A stretch of DNA of 64,000 nucleotides, from positions 62,001 to 126,000 of the forward strand of contig CAVYBK010000010.1 of NCBI GenBank assembly GCA_963766725.1. The letters are read 5' to 3'. The stretch comes from DATEOR01 sp963766725 (GTDB taxonomy: Bacteria > Actinomycetota > Thermoleophilia > Gaiellales > Gaiellaceae). Position 1 is the first letter of the stretch. Each line of letters begins with the position of its first letter. Under the pieces are notes generated by a model. The model was not told where the DNA came from and made no database searches. It saw only the letters and a program-made list of their open reading frames with translations. The position numbers were made by a program, and so were the translations under genes. Below, piece after piece: positions 27,657-36,132 of the stretch.

Positions 27657-28823
27657 TAGGCGAGCTCCGCGAGCGCCGAGAGGAGCCGGTCGACCTCCTC
27701 GGCGGTGTTGTAGTGCACGATCCCGACCCGGAGGCAGCCGTCCGTGAGGCCGAGCCGCTCCATGATCTCGAGCGCGTAGTAGTTGCCCGGCCAGGCGGCG
27801 ATGTCGCGCCGCGCGAGCTCGTCGGCGAGCTCCTCGGGGGCCCGCGACGGATGCGTGAGCGCGAAGGTCGGCGTGCGGCCTTCCATGGAACGGAATCCCG
27901 TGCAGCCGGTACGCCTCCGGGAGGCCGTCGAGGAACCGCTGCCCGAGCTCGCGCTCCCAGGCGACGATCGCGTCCCAGCCGATGGACTCGATGTAGTCGA
28001 CCGCGGCGGTGCAGCCGGCGAGGAGCTCGTGGGCGAGCGTGCCGGTCTCGAAGCGGTGGCCGACGGGCTCGTCCGCGCTCGGGCGCACCTTGTACGGGCG
28101 CCAGCGCTCGAGCACCTCGCGCTTGCCGAAGAAGAGCCCGAGGTGTGGGCCGAAGAACTTGTACGGCGAGCAGATGAGGACGTCGACGCCCGCCGCCGCC
28201 ACATCGATCGGACCGTGCGGCGCGTAGTGGACGGCGTCGACCCAGGCGAGCGCGCCTGCCTCGTGCGCGAGGTCGGCGACCCGCCGCACGTCCGTGATCG
28301 AGCCGACGGCGTTCGAGGCCCACGGAAACGCGACGACTTTCGTCTGCTCCGAGATCTGCGCCTCGAGATCGTCGTAGTCGAGAGTGCAGTCCTCCTCGCG
28401 CAGGTCGGCATAGCGCACGACGAGGTCGAGGTCGTCGGCGAGCTCGAGCCAGGGGGAGACGTTCGCGTCGTGGTCGAGGCGCGTGACGACGATCTCGTCG
28501 CCGGGAGCGAGCTCGCGGCCCAGGGCCCGCGTGAGCGCGAAGTTGAGCGTCGTCATGTTCTGGCCGAAGCCGACCTCCGAGGGTGAGGCTCCGAGAAAGC
28601 GCGCCGCCGTGTCGTGCGCGGCGTCCACGACCTGGTCGCTGCGCAGGCTCGTCTCGAACGGCCCGCCCAGGTTCGCATTCGCCTCGCGCAGATACGACGC
28701 CACGGCCTCGATCACGGAGTCCGGAGTCTGCGTCCCGCCGGGCCCGTCGAAGAACGCGGTCTTCCTCTGCAGCGCAGCGAAGCGCGCCCGAACGGCTGCG
28801 ACGTCGAAGGCGACGGTGCTCAT
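27656..28823 (-). CDS. Class V aminotransferase, cysteine-desulfurase-like (VC1184 type, frameshifted)
   Basis: A PLP enzyme of about 388 residues. The N-terminus carries KTAFFDGPGGTQTPDSVIEA and REANANLGGPFETSLRSDQV, characteristic of the VC1184-like cysteine-desulfurase subfamily. The PLP lysine lies in VLICSPYKFFGPHLGLFFGK. After one frame change near 27890 the C-terminal domain reads FALTHPSRAPEELADELARR and CLRVGIVHYNTAEEVDRLL. Whether it releases sulfur from cysteine is unproven. It is coupled to the OsmC protein by ATGA. Confidence 0.82.
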
Positions 28824-29206
28824 CGCACCGCCTCGCCGTTGACGCGCCACTCGTAGGTCGGCGTTGCGGTCAGCGAGGCGCCGATGAAGCAGCCGTACTC
28901 CGCCGAGTCGAGGAGCTTCGCGAGCTCCTCGCCGTCCAGCGCCGGCTCCAGCTCCACGTCAAGCGCGACACGGGTCTCGACGAACGCGTAGCGCCCGTCC
29001 GAGTCGCGGCGCGTGACGACGCCGTCCGCGTCCGCCGTTCCGGACGCCCCGACGTTTGCCCGCTTCGCGTAGTACTCGAGGCTGGAAAGGCTGCAACGCG
29101 CGAGCGCCGCGAGCAGCAGGTGCTCGGCGGTCCAGTCGGGCTCGGCGTGAGCCGGGGTCCCGCTGCGCTCGCTGACGGAGTAGTCGAGCCGTTTCGGGGT
29201 CGTCAC
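28820..29206 (-). CDS. OsmC/Ohr-family protein
   Basis: A 128-residue OsmC-fold protein with AEHLLLAALARCSLSSLEYY (the first catalytic-type Cys on the central helix) and AEYGCFIGASLTATPTYEWR (the second Cys position). Two-cysteine members reduce organic hydroperoxides with lipoyl or dithiol donors. The gene is linked by GTGA to the upstream dehydrogenase and by ATGA to the aminotransferase. Peroxidase activity is a family inference. Confidence 0.82.
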   Translation of the reverse strand: MTTPKRLDYSVSERSGTPAHAEPDWTAEHLLLAALARCSLSSLEYYAKRANVGASGTADADGVVTRRDSDGRYAFVETRVALDVELEPALDGEELAKLLDSAEYGCFIGASLTATPTYEWRVNGEAVR

Positions 29207-30666
29207 GCGTCCGGCCAGCGCGTGATCACGACCTTCTTCTCGGTGTAGAACTCGATGCCGTCGCGCCCGTGGGCGTGCAGGTCGCCGAAGAACGACTCCT
29301 TCCACCCTGTGAACGGGAAGAAGGACATCGGCGCGGCGACTCCGATGTTCACGCCGATCATCCCGGCCTGCGCGTCGTGGCGGAACTTGCGCATTGCGCC
29401 GCCCGAGGTCGTGAAGATCGAGGCCGCGTTGCCCTTCGTCGAGGCGTTCATGATCTCGAGCGCGTGGTCGAGGTCGCGCGCGCGGACGAGCGTGAGGACC
29501 GGCCCGAAGATCTCCTCCGTGGCGATCTCCGAGCCCGGATCGGTCTCGATGATGGTCGGGCCGAGGAAGTGGCCGTCGTCGAGGCCCTTGCCGCGCCCGT
29601 CGAGGACGAGCTCGCCGCCCTCTGCGAGGCCGCGGTCGATGAACTCGCCGATGCGCTCGCGCGCGGCTGCCGAGATGACGGGGCCGACCTCGGTCTCGGG
29701 ATCGATGCCCTCACCGACGATCATGGCGTCGCCCTTCTCGACGAGGCGCTTCTTCAGCGGCTCGTAGGCGTCGCCGACCGCGACGCAGACCGAGTTCGCC
29801 AGGCACCGCTGGCCGGCTGCGTGGAAGGCCGAGGAGAGGACGCCGTCCACGGCCGACTCCATCTCCGCGTCGGGCATGACGACGACGTGGTTCTTCGCGC
29901 CGCCGAGCGCCTGGACACGCTTACCGTGCTTGGCCGCCGTCGCGTAAACGTGGTGCGCGACCGGGGTCGAGCCGACGAACGAGACGCCGTTGATCCCCGG
30001 GTGCTCGAGGATCCCGTTGACCGTGTCCTTGCCGCCGTTCAGGAGGTTGACCACGCCGGCCGGGATCTCGCACTGGTCGAGCAGCTCGAAGAGCAGCTCG
30101 GAGGCGAGGGGGTCCTGCTCCGACGGCTTGAGGATGAACGTGTCTCCACAGGCGATCGCGAACGGGAGGAACCAGAGCGGCACCATGAAGGGGAAGTTGA
30201 ACGGCGTGATGGCCGCGAAGACGCCGATGGGCTGGCGGATCATGTCGGAGTCGATCCCGCGGGAGACGTCCTCCAGGTTCGAGCCCTGCATGAGCGACGG
30301 GATCCCGGTGGCCACTTCGACGCACTCGATCCCGCGCCGGACCTCGCCCGCCGCGTCCTTGATCGCCTTGCCGTTGTCGCGGGAGACGATCTCGGCGAGC
30401 TCGTCCCTGCGCTCCTCGAGGGCGTTCTTCAGCCGGAAGCAGGCGCGGGCGCGCTCGACCGGCGAGGTCGCGCGCCATGCGGGGAACGCCTGCCGCGCCG
30501 CTTCGACCGCCCGGTCGAGGTCGGCCCGGCTCGACATGGGTAGCTGCGCCAGCGTCTCGCCGCTGGCCGGGTTCGTCACGTCGAGGCTCTCGCTCGCCTC
30601 CGCGTCGACCCAGCCTCCGCCGATGTAGTTCTTGATCGTCCTGACAGCCGTCTCGGCCTGCGCCAT
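29203..30666 (-). CDS. mmsA: Methylmalonate-semialdehyde dehydrogenase (CoA-acylating)
   Basis: A 487-residue aldehyde dehydrogenase superfamily protein. MMSDH-specific blocks are SNLEDVSRGIDSDMIRQPIG and ITPFNFPFMVPLWFLPFAIA, the catalytic Cys sits in AFHAAGQRCLANSVCVAVGD, and EEIFGPVLTLVRARDLDHAL follows. It converts methylmalonate or malonate semialdehyde to propionyl- or acetyl-CoA in valine, thymine or inositol catabolism. The DNA-glycosylase gene diverges 38 bp away. The downstream OsmC gene overlaps by GTGA. Confidence 0.93.
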   Translation of the reverse strand: MAQAETAVRTIKNYIGGGWVDAEASESLDVTNPASGETLAQLPMSSRADLDRAVEAARQAFPAWRATSPVERARACFRLKNALEERRDELAEIVSRDNGKAIKDAAGEVRRGIECVEVATGIPSLMQGSNLEDVSRGIDSDMIRQPIGVFAAITPFNFPFMVPLWFLPFAIACGDTFILKPSEQDPLASELLFELLDQCEIPAGVVNLLNGGKDTVNGILEHPGINGVSFVGSTPVAHHVYATAAKHGKRVQALGGAKNHVVVMPDAEMESAVDGVLSSAFHAAGQRCLANSVCVAVGDAYEPLKKRLVEKGDAMIVGEGIDPETEVGPVISAAARERIGEFIDRGLAEGGELVLDGRGKGLDDGHFLGPTIIETDPGSEIATEEIFGPVLTLVRARDLDHALEIMNASTKGNAASIFTTSGGAMRKFRHDAQAGMIGVNIGVAAPMSFFPFTGWKESFFGDLHAHGRDGIEFYTEKKVVITRWPDA

Positions 30667-30692
30667 TTTCTTCCTCCCTTTGTCCTTGGTCG

Positions 30693-30698
30693 TAGAGT
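30693..30698 (+). promoter_or_regulatory. Putative -10 hexamer before the DNA glycosylase
   Basis: TAGAGT ends 6 nt before GTG 30705, the leaderless spacing. Confidence 0.45.
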
Positions 30699-30704
30699 AA
30701 CGCC

Positions 30705-31215
30705 GTGGCCGAGTCGGCGGTCCCGGACGTCCTGGCTCCCGGCCTGCACTGCATCTTCTGCGGGATCAACCCAGGATTTCGCTCGGCGGCCGCCGCGGCG
30801 CACTTTGCGAACCCGCGCAACGACTTCTGGCGGCTCCTCGCCGACGCGGACCTCACGCCACGGGTCCTCGTACCTGAGGAGCAGTGGGAGATGCTCGGCC
30901 TCGGCTACGGCCTCACGAATGCCGCCTACCGCACGACGAAGGGGAGCGGCGACCTGCGCCGCGGCGACTTCGCCGGCTCCGGCGAGCGGTTCGAGCGCCT
31001 AGCGAAGGAGCTCGGGCCGCAGGTGATCGCGTTCGTGGGCAAGTCGGCCTACGAGGGCGTCTTCCGCGAGCGGCCCGAGCACGGGCTGCAGGAGCGCCGC
31101 CTGGGAGAGACGCGGCTGTTCGTCCTCCCCTCGACCTCGCCGGCCAACGCGGCCGTGCCCTACGAGGAGAGGCTCCGCTGGTTTCGCGCCCTTCGCGCCG
31201 AGCTCGGGGCACTAG
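30705..31215 (+). CDS. mug: Mismatch-specific uracil/thymine-DNA glycosylase (MUG/TDG type)
   Basis: Starts at GTG 30705. The uracil-DNA glycosylase fold motifs are LHCIFCGINPGFRSAAAAAH (GINPG active-site loop), NPRNDFWRLLADADLT and FVLPSTSPANAAVPYEERLR. It excises U or T opposite G in base-excision repair. The frame stays open past the expected end at WFRALRAELGAL and runs on in phase into the next gene. A TAG at 31213-31215 lies one frame over, so a single-base error near the 3' end is likely and the intended length is about 170 residues. Confidence 0.82.
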
Positions 31216-31277
31216 GCACATCCGGGCGAGAGGCGTATCTTGGGTGCCGTCCCGTTCACGCCGCAGAGGGGGTTGGC

Positions 31278-33102
31278 ATGACCCGCCTACGAACGTTCGC
31301 AGCATTTGTCGTGGTTGGAATGACGACAGGACTGATCTGGACGGGGGTGGCGGCTCGCGGCCCCTGGTCCCTGTGCGGACGTGATGGAGCTCGCCACGGT
31401 TGCAACCGGAGACATCGGAGAAGGATGGACCGTCGTCTCGGGCACGGACCCGCAGTCCTTCGACGCCGAGGTCCTCGGAGTCATGCCCGACCTGATCGGA
31501 CCCGGGCGCGACGTGATCATCGTCGAGATCTCGGGCCCGACGGTCGACGCGGGCGGCGGTGTCTGGGCTGGAATGTCCGGTTCGCCCGTCTACATCGACC
31601 ACGGCGGCGGGCCGGAGCTCGCCGGTGCGCTCGCGTACGGCTTCTCGTTCGGGGCGACCAACATCGCGGGCCTCACGCCCGCCGAGGACATGCTGCACGT
31701 GAACGGGCTCTCGGTCTCCTCGCGCGCTGCGTCGCGGGTCCCGGCGCGCATCAAGCTTCCGCGCTCGGTCGTTCGCAAAGTGGCGGCGAAGATCGGCGCG
31801 GCGCTTCCGACCGTGGGTGGTGACCTCGTCCGCCTCAAGCTGCCGATGAGCATCTCCGGCGTTGCCCCTGAGCGGTACGCGGCGATGCGGAAGCTGCCCT
31901 CCCTGAAGAAGTACCGGCCGATGATGCGGTTCACGCACGGTGCGGCTGCGCACTCCGCCAGCCTCTCCGGAGTCGTGGACGACCTCGTCCCCGGCGGGAA
32001 CTTCGCCGCCGCCCTCTCCTACGGCGACCTCACCTCGGCAGGTGTCGGGACGACGACCTACGTCTGCGACGGGCAGGCGCTCGCCTTCGGGCACCCGATG
32101 CTCTTCTCCGGGCGGACGTCGCTCGGCGCCGGCTCGGCGGACGCGATCGCGATCGTGGACGACGCGCTCGGCCCCTACAAGCTCGCCAACGTCACGAGCC
32201 CCGTCGGCACGCTCGACCAGGACCGCCTCGCGGGCATCCGCGCGGTGGACGGTGAGCCCCCGTCGATCCCGATCACGACCGCGATCACGTCGCTCGACAG
32301 CGACAACTCGCACGTCGGCACAACGGACGTCGTCTTCACCGAGGGGTATCCCGACTTCGCCTTCTCCCACATCTTCTCCAGCATCGACTCCGTGTTCGAC
32401 AAGATCGGTGACGGCTCGGCGTCCTACAGCTGGACGATCGAAGGCAAGCGCGAGGACGGGACCCCGTGGGAGCTCCACAAGACGAACATGTACGTCTCGG
32501 AGTTCGACCTCTCGTTCGAATCGGCGTTCGAGATCTACGGCGAGCTGCTCGCCATCGCGAACTATCCGAACGAGGACATCGAGCTCACGAACACGGAGGC
32601 GACGATCGACCTCGAGGAGACCGTCCGCGACTACCACATCGAGAGGCTTCTCTGGTGCCACGGCGGTACGTGCGAAAAGGTCAGATCGCTGAAGGCCTTC
32701 CCGGGTGACACGCTCAAGTTCCGGGCGATCCTGAAGCCGTCGGACGGCTCGGCGAACCAGAAGGTCACCTTCCAGTTCAGGATCCCGAACAGCGCGAAGA
32801 ACGGCGCGGCGGTGACCGTCGGCGGAGGCTCGGGCTGCAACCCGTTCTTCGGCGGGTGCGGCCGGACGCCGGACACGTTCGACGACCTGCTCGCGAGCTT
32901 CGAGGGGCAGCCGAACAACGTGCTCGTCGCCCAGCTCCTCACGGGCCGGAAGGGGACCGTCAGTGCCAGCCAGAACGAGCCCTTCACCCAGGCGATCACG
33001 GGCTTCGCCCAGGTCTCGATCGTCTTCCCGGGTCAGTGCTGCCCGCCGTTCGCAGGCGGAGGCGAGGAAGGCGGGTTCTTCTTCTTCAAGAACGCTAGCT
33101 AG
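31278..33102 (+). CDS. SpoIVB-type S55 peptidase domain protein, secreted (frameshifted)
   Basis: ATG 31278 follows a GGGGG-rich ribosome-binding site and begins a signal peptide (MTRLRTFAAFVVVGMTTGLI). A frame change near 31350 joins it to AAPGPCADVMELATVATGDI, the N-terminus typical of SpoIVB-type proteins. The S55 nucleophile lies in WAGMSGSPVYIDHGGGPELA, and a second conserved stretch is CDGQALAFGHPMLFSGRTSL. About 350 further residues form beta-rich domains of unknown role, ending with Cys/Gly-rich segments. In spore formers SpoIVB activates SigK; here no sporulation gene is seen, so an envelope protease or adhesin-like role is more likely. Total about 608 residues. Confidence 0.8.
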
Positions 33103-33125
33103 CCGCCTACGGGCGGCTGGCTAGC
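33094..33125. terminator. Bidirectional hairpin over both stop codons
   Basis: Positions 33094-33107 pair with 33112-33125 (14 bp, one G-T wobble, 4-nt loop TACG). The stem covers the S55 stop (33100-33102) and the convergent nadE stop (33121-33123). There is no T-run, so it may stop transcription inefficiently or protect both 3' ends. Confidence 0.55.
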
Positions 33126-34833
33126 CGCGCCAGCGGTTCGTGATCGGGATCCGCCGGTCGCGGCCGAACGCCTTCGGGCGGAGCTTCACGCCCGGAGGCG
33201 CCTGGCGGCGCTTGTACTCGGCGCGATCGATCAGCGCGACGGCGCGCTCGACGACGCCCGGGTCGAACCCGTCGGTAGCGAGCTCCTCTCGAGACGAGTC
33301 CAGCTCGACGTAGGCCTCGAGCACCCGGTCGAGCTCGGAGTAGGGCGGCAGCGAGTCCTCGTCACGTTGATCGGGGCGGAGCTCCGCGCTCGGAGCCCGG
33401 TCGATGACGCTCTGGGGGATGATCTCCCGGCCGGCGCGCTCGTTCAGGTGCTCGGCCAGGCGGAACACGTCCGTCTTGTAGACGTCCTTCAGAAGCGCGA
33501 ACCCGCCGGCCATGTCCCCGTAGAGCGTCGCGTAGCCGACCGAGAGCTCGCTCTTGTTCCCGGTGGCGAGGGCGAGCCAGCCGAACTTGTTCGAGAGCGC
33601 CATCACGAGGAGGCCGCGGACGCGGGCCTGGACGTTCTCCTCGGCCACTCCGGCCTCGGTGCCCTCGAACGCGGGTGCGAGGGCCGCGCTGACGGACCCG
33701 ACGATCGGCTCGATTGGAATCTCGATGTAGTCCGCGCCGATCGACTCGGCGACCCGCTTCGCGTCCGTCTGCGTCTCGTCCGAGCTGTAGCGCGACGGCA
33801 TCGAGACGCAGTGCACGCGCTCGGGGCCGAGCGTCTCTGCGGCGAGGGCGGCGGTGAGCGCCGAGTCGATTCCGCCGGAGATCCCGAGGACGACATCGTG
33901 GAAGCCGTTCTTCGCCACGTAGTCGCCGAGGCCGAGCTCGAGGGCGCGCCGCATCTGCTCGAGCTCGTCGAGGGTGGGGGCGAGCACGGGCTCCACGGTC
34001 CCGCTCGCCGCGCGCTCGGGCACGTCGACGACCGGCGGATTCGGGAGCTCCCGGCGCGCGCGTGCGAGCGCGCGGCGCCGTGCGTCGCGGAGACGGCGGC
34101 TGACCGCGGTGGTCGCGTCCACGTCCACGACGAGGAGCGCCTCCTCGAACGCGGGCCCTCGGGCGACGATCTGCCCCTCCTCGTCGAGGACGAGGCTGTG
34201 CCCGTCGAAGATGAGCTCGTCCTGGGCGCCGACGGCGTTCACGAACACGATCCAGCAGGAGTTGTCCCTCGCCCGCGTCGCGAGCATGTCCTCGCGCTCG
34301 GCGCCCTTGCCGAGGTGGAACGGCGAGGCCGAGATGTTGGCGACGATGTGCGCGCCGGCGAGGGCGAGGTCGGTGGCCGGCGGGCCGGGCTGCCAGATGT
34401 CCTCGCAGACCGTCGGCCCGACCAGCGTCTCGCCGCAGCGCAGGAGGACGAGCTCGCGCCCCGCCTGGAAGTAGCGGTCCTCGTCGAAGACGCCGTAGTT
34501 CGGAAGGAACTGCTTGTGGTAGATCGCCTTGACCTCGCCGTCCACGCAGACAGCGCACGCGTTGAAGAGGTCTCGGTCGAGATGCGGCGTTCCGACGAGT
34601 GCGGCGATCCCCTTCGTCTCCGCCGCGATCGCCTCGAGCGACTCGGCCGCCGCGCGCAGGAAGCCCGGCCGCAGAAGCAGGTCCTCGGGCGGATAGCCGG
34701 TCACGGCCAGCTCGGGGAAGAGGACGAGCTCGGCGCCGGCCTCCCGGGCTTCGCCGAGCCGCTCGACGATGCGCGCGCGGTTGCCGTCGAGGTCGCCGAC
34801 GACCGTGTTCATCTGCGCGAGCGCAAGTCTCAC
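33121..34833 (-). CDS. nadE: Glutamine-dependent NAD(+) synthetase
   Basis: A 570-residue two-domain enzyme. The N-terminal nitrilase-fold glutaminase (residues ~1-270) starts MRLALAQMNTVVGDLDGN and carries the catalytic Glu (LVLFPELAVTGYPPED), Lys (AIYHKQFLPNYGVFDE) and Cys (VGPTVCEDIWQPG). The C-terminal synthetase has the ATP pyrophosphatase loop VLGISGGIDSALTAALA. It makes NAD from deamido-NAD using glutamine-derived ammonia, the usual actinobacterial form. GTG start 34833 is supported by TAGAAT upstream. Confidence 0.96.
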   Translation of the reverse strand: MRLALAQMNTVVGDLDGNRARIVERLGEAREAGAELVLFPELAVTGYPPEDLLLRPGFLRAAAESLEAIAAETKGIAALVGTPHLDRDLFNACAVCVDGEVKAIYHKQFLPNYGVFDEDRYFQAGRELVLLRCGETLVGPTVCEDIWQPGPPATDLALAGAHIVANISASPFHLGKGAEREDMLATRARDNSCWIVFVNAVGAQDELIFDGHSLVLDEEGQIVARGPAFEEALLVVDVDATTAVSRRLRDARRRALARARRELPNPPVVDVPERAASGTVEPVLAPTLDELEQMRRALELGLGDYVAKNGFHDVVLGISGGIDSALTAALAAETLGPERVHCVSMPSRYSSDETQTDAKRVAESIGADYIEIPIEPIVGSVSAALAPAFEGTEAGVAEENVQARVRGLLVMALSNKFGWLALATGNKSELSVGYATLYGDMAGGFALLKDVYKTDVFRLAEHLNERAGREIIPQSVIDRAPSAELRPDQRDEDSLPPYSELDRVLEAYVELDSSREELATDGFDPGVVERAVALIDRAEYKRRQAPPGVKLRPKAFGRDRRIPITNRWRG

Positions 34834-34840
34834 GCCTCGG

Positions 34841-34846
34841 ATTCTA
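34841..34846 (-). promoter_or_regulatory. Putative -10 hexamer of nadE
   Basis: On the minus strand TAGAAT ends 7 nt before the GTG start at 34833, another leaderless-type promoter. Confidence 0.45.
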
Positions 34847-34871
34847 CCGGTTTGCGTCTAAGAGACGAAAA

Positions 34872-35079
34872 CTAGTCGCGACGCTTTTCGAGAAACTTCT
34901 TGAGGCCGAGGAAGGGAAGGATCCACGTCGCGAGGAGCGCGCCAGCCAGACGATCAACGTCGCGGCGATCCACGTCCCGACCCCGTCGATCGTGAAGCCG
35001 TCGAGAATGAGCGCCGCAACGAGAAGCCCGACCCGGTGGCGACGATCGCCACGGCGGTGCGGACGAGGAAGCGGATCAT
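34872..35079 (-). CDS. Small integral membrane protein (holin-like, frameshifted)
   Basis: ATG 35079 gives MIRFLVRTAVAIVAT; after a frame change near 35030 the product continues RVGLLVAALILDGFTIDGVG and TWIAATLIVWLA, then after another near 34935 ends LGLKKFLEKRRD. The intended protein is about 70 residues with two or three membrane helices, similar in style to the small phage-holin-IV/YvlD-like proteins common in Actinobacteria, but shorter. Start and aminotransferase stop overlap by ATGA. Confidence 0.6.
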
Positions 35080-36132
35080 GCGTCGGAGCGTACAGCGGCT
35101 GCAGGCCGGAGAGCCTCGAGCGCGAGGCCGACATCCTCCTCGTCGTTGTAGAGATGGAACGCGAAGCGGATCGAGCCGGACCGCGCCGAGCACGCCACCC
35201 CTGCGCGCTTCAGGCGCTCGACGGCCGCCTCCGCGTCCTCGACCGGGACGCGGAGGATCGGCGACGCGGGCTCGGCCAGGCCCAGCTCGGCCGCGAACGC
35301 GCGCGCGAGGGCGAGGTTGTGCTCGCCGATCGCCTCGGGGCCGAGCCGTCGCGATCAGCTCGAGGCTCGCGCGGGCTCCCGGGGCCGAGAACCAGGGGAT
35401 CGAGACGTCGAGCCGGTGCGCGTCCGACGCGAGCTCGGGCGCGCCGTAGTAGTCCTCGAAGGGATCGGAGCGCGACTTCCAGCCCGCGAGCCACGGCGTG
35501 ATCTCGGGCAGCCGCTCCGGCCGCACATAGAAGAAACAGAGGCCCCGCGGCGAGAGCAGCCACTTGTAGGAGTGGGCGACGAGGTAGTCGACGCCCTCGA
35601 GGCTCACGGGAATCGAGCCGACGGCCTGCGTCCCGTCCAGGAAGAGGCGCGTCCCGGCGGCCTTGATCGCCGCGAGGTCGGGCATGCGCCCGTCCGACGA
35701 CTGCACGAGGCTGACTGCGACGAGCGCCGTGCGCTCGTCGATCCCTTCCGCAAGCCGTTCGAGAGGAAGCGTCCGCAGCTCGACGCCGCGCTCGGCCAGC
35801 GGCCGCCACGGGAAGAGCACGGAGTCGAAGTCGCGCTCGTAGAGGACGATGTTGGCGCCGGCCTCCGCCGGCAGGCTCGCTGCGACGATGCCCGCAGCGA
35901 CGGACGCGGCGGCGACGTACGCGATGTCCTCCGGCTGCGCTCCGACGATCTGCGCGAAGAGCTCGCGGCACGCCTCCCCGTCCTGCTCCCAGTCGAGCCA
36001 CGAACCGCGCCCTTGCCAGCTCGCGAGCGTCTGCTCGACGGCTGCGACCGTGGCGCGCGGCGGCAGCCCGTACGTGGCCGTGTCCAGGTAGCCGCGGGTC
36101 GGCGAGCCTTCGTATTCAGACGGCGCGAGCAA
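35076..36132 (-). CDS. Class V PLP-dependent aminotransferase (frameshifted)
   Basis: About 351 residues. TTG 36132 leads to LAPSEYEGSPTRGYLDTATY and GLPPRATVAAVEQTLASWQG. The PLP lysine is in DYLVAHSYKWLLSPRGLCFF, preceded by TRLFLDGTQAVGSIPVSLEG. A frame change near 35345 restores a C-terminal domain ending with EDVGLALEALRPAAAVRSDA. It resembles kynureninase/cysteine-desulfurase-like enzymes, with no clear substrate. The start overlaps the acyl-CoA synthetase by 17 nt, so co-translation is likely. A TTG start is unusual but is the only candidate. Confidence 0.75.

Noticed and set aside
31278..33102. Evidence for sporulation from the S55 SpoIVB-type domain
   Set aside because: S55 proteins occur in non-sporulating actinobacteria and no other sporulation gene is here.
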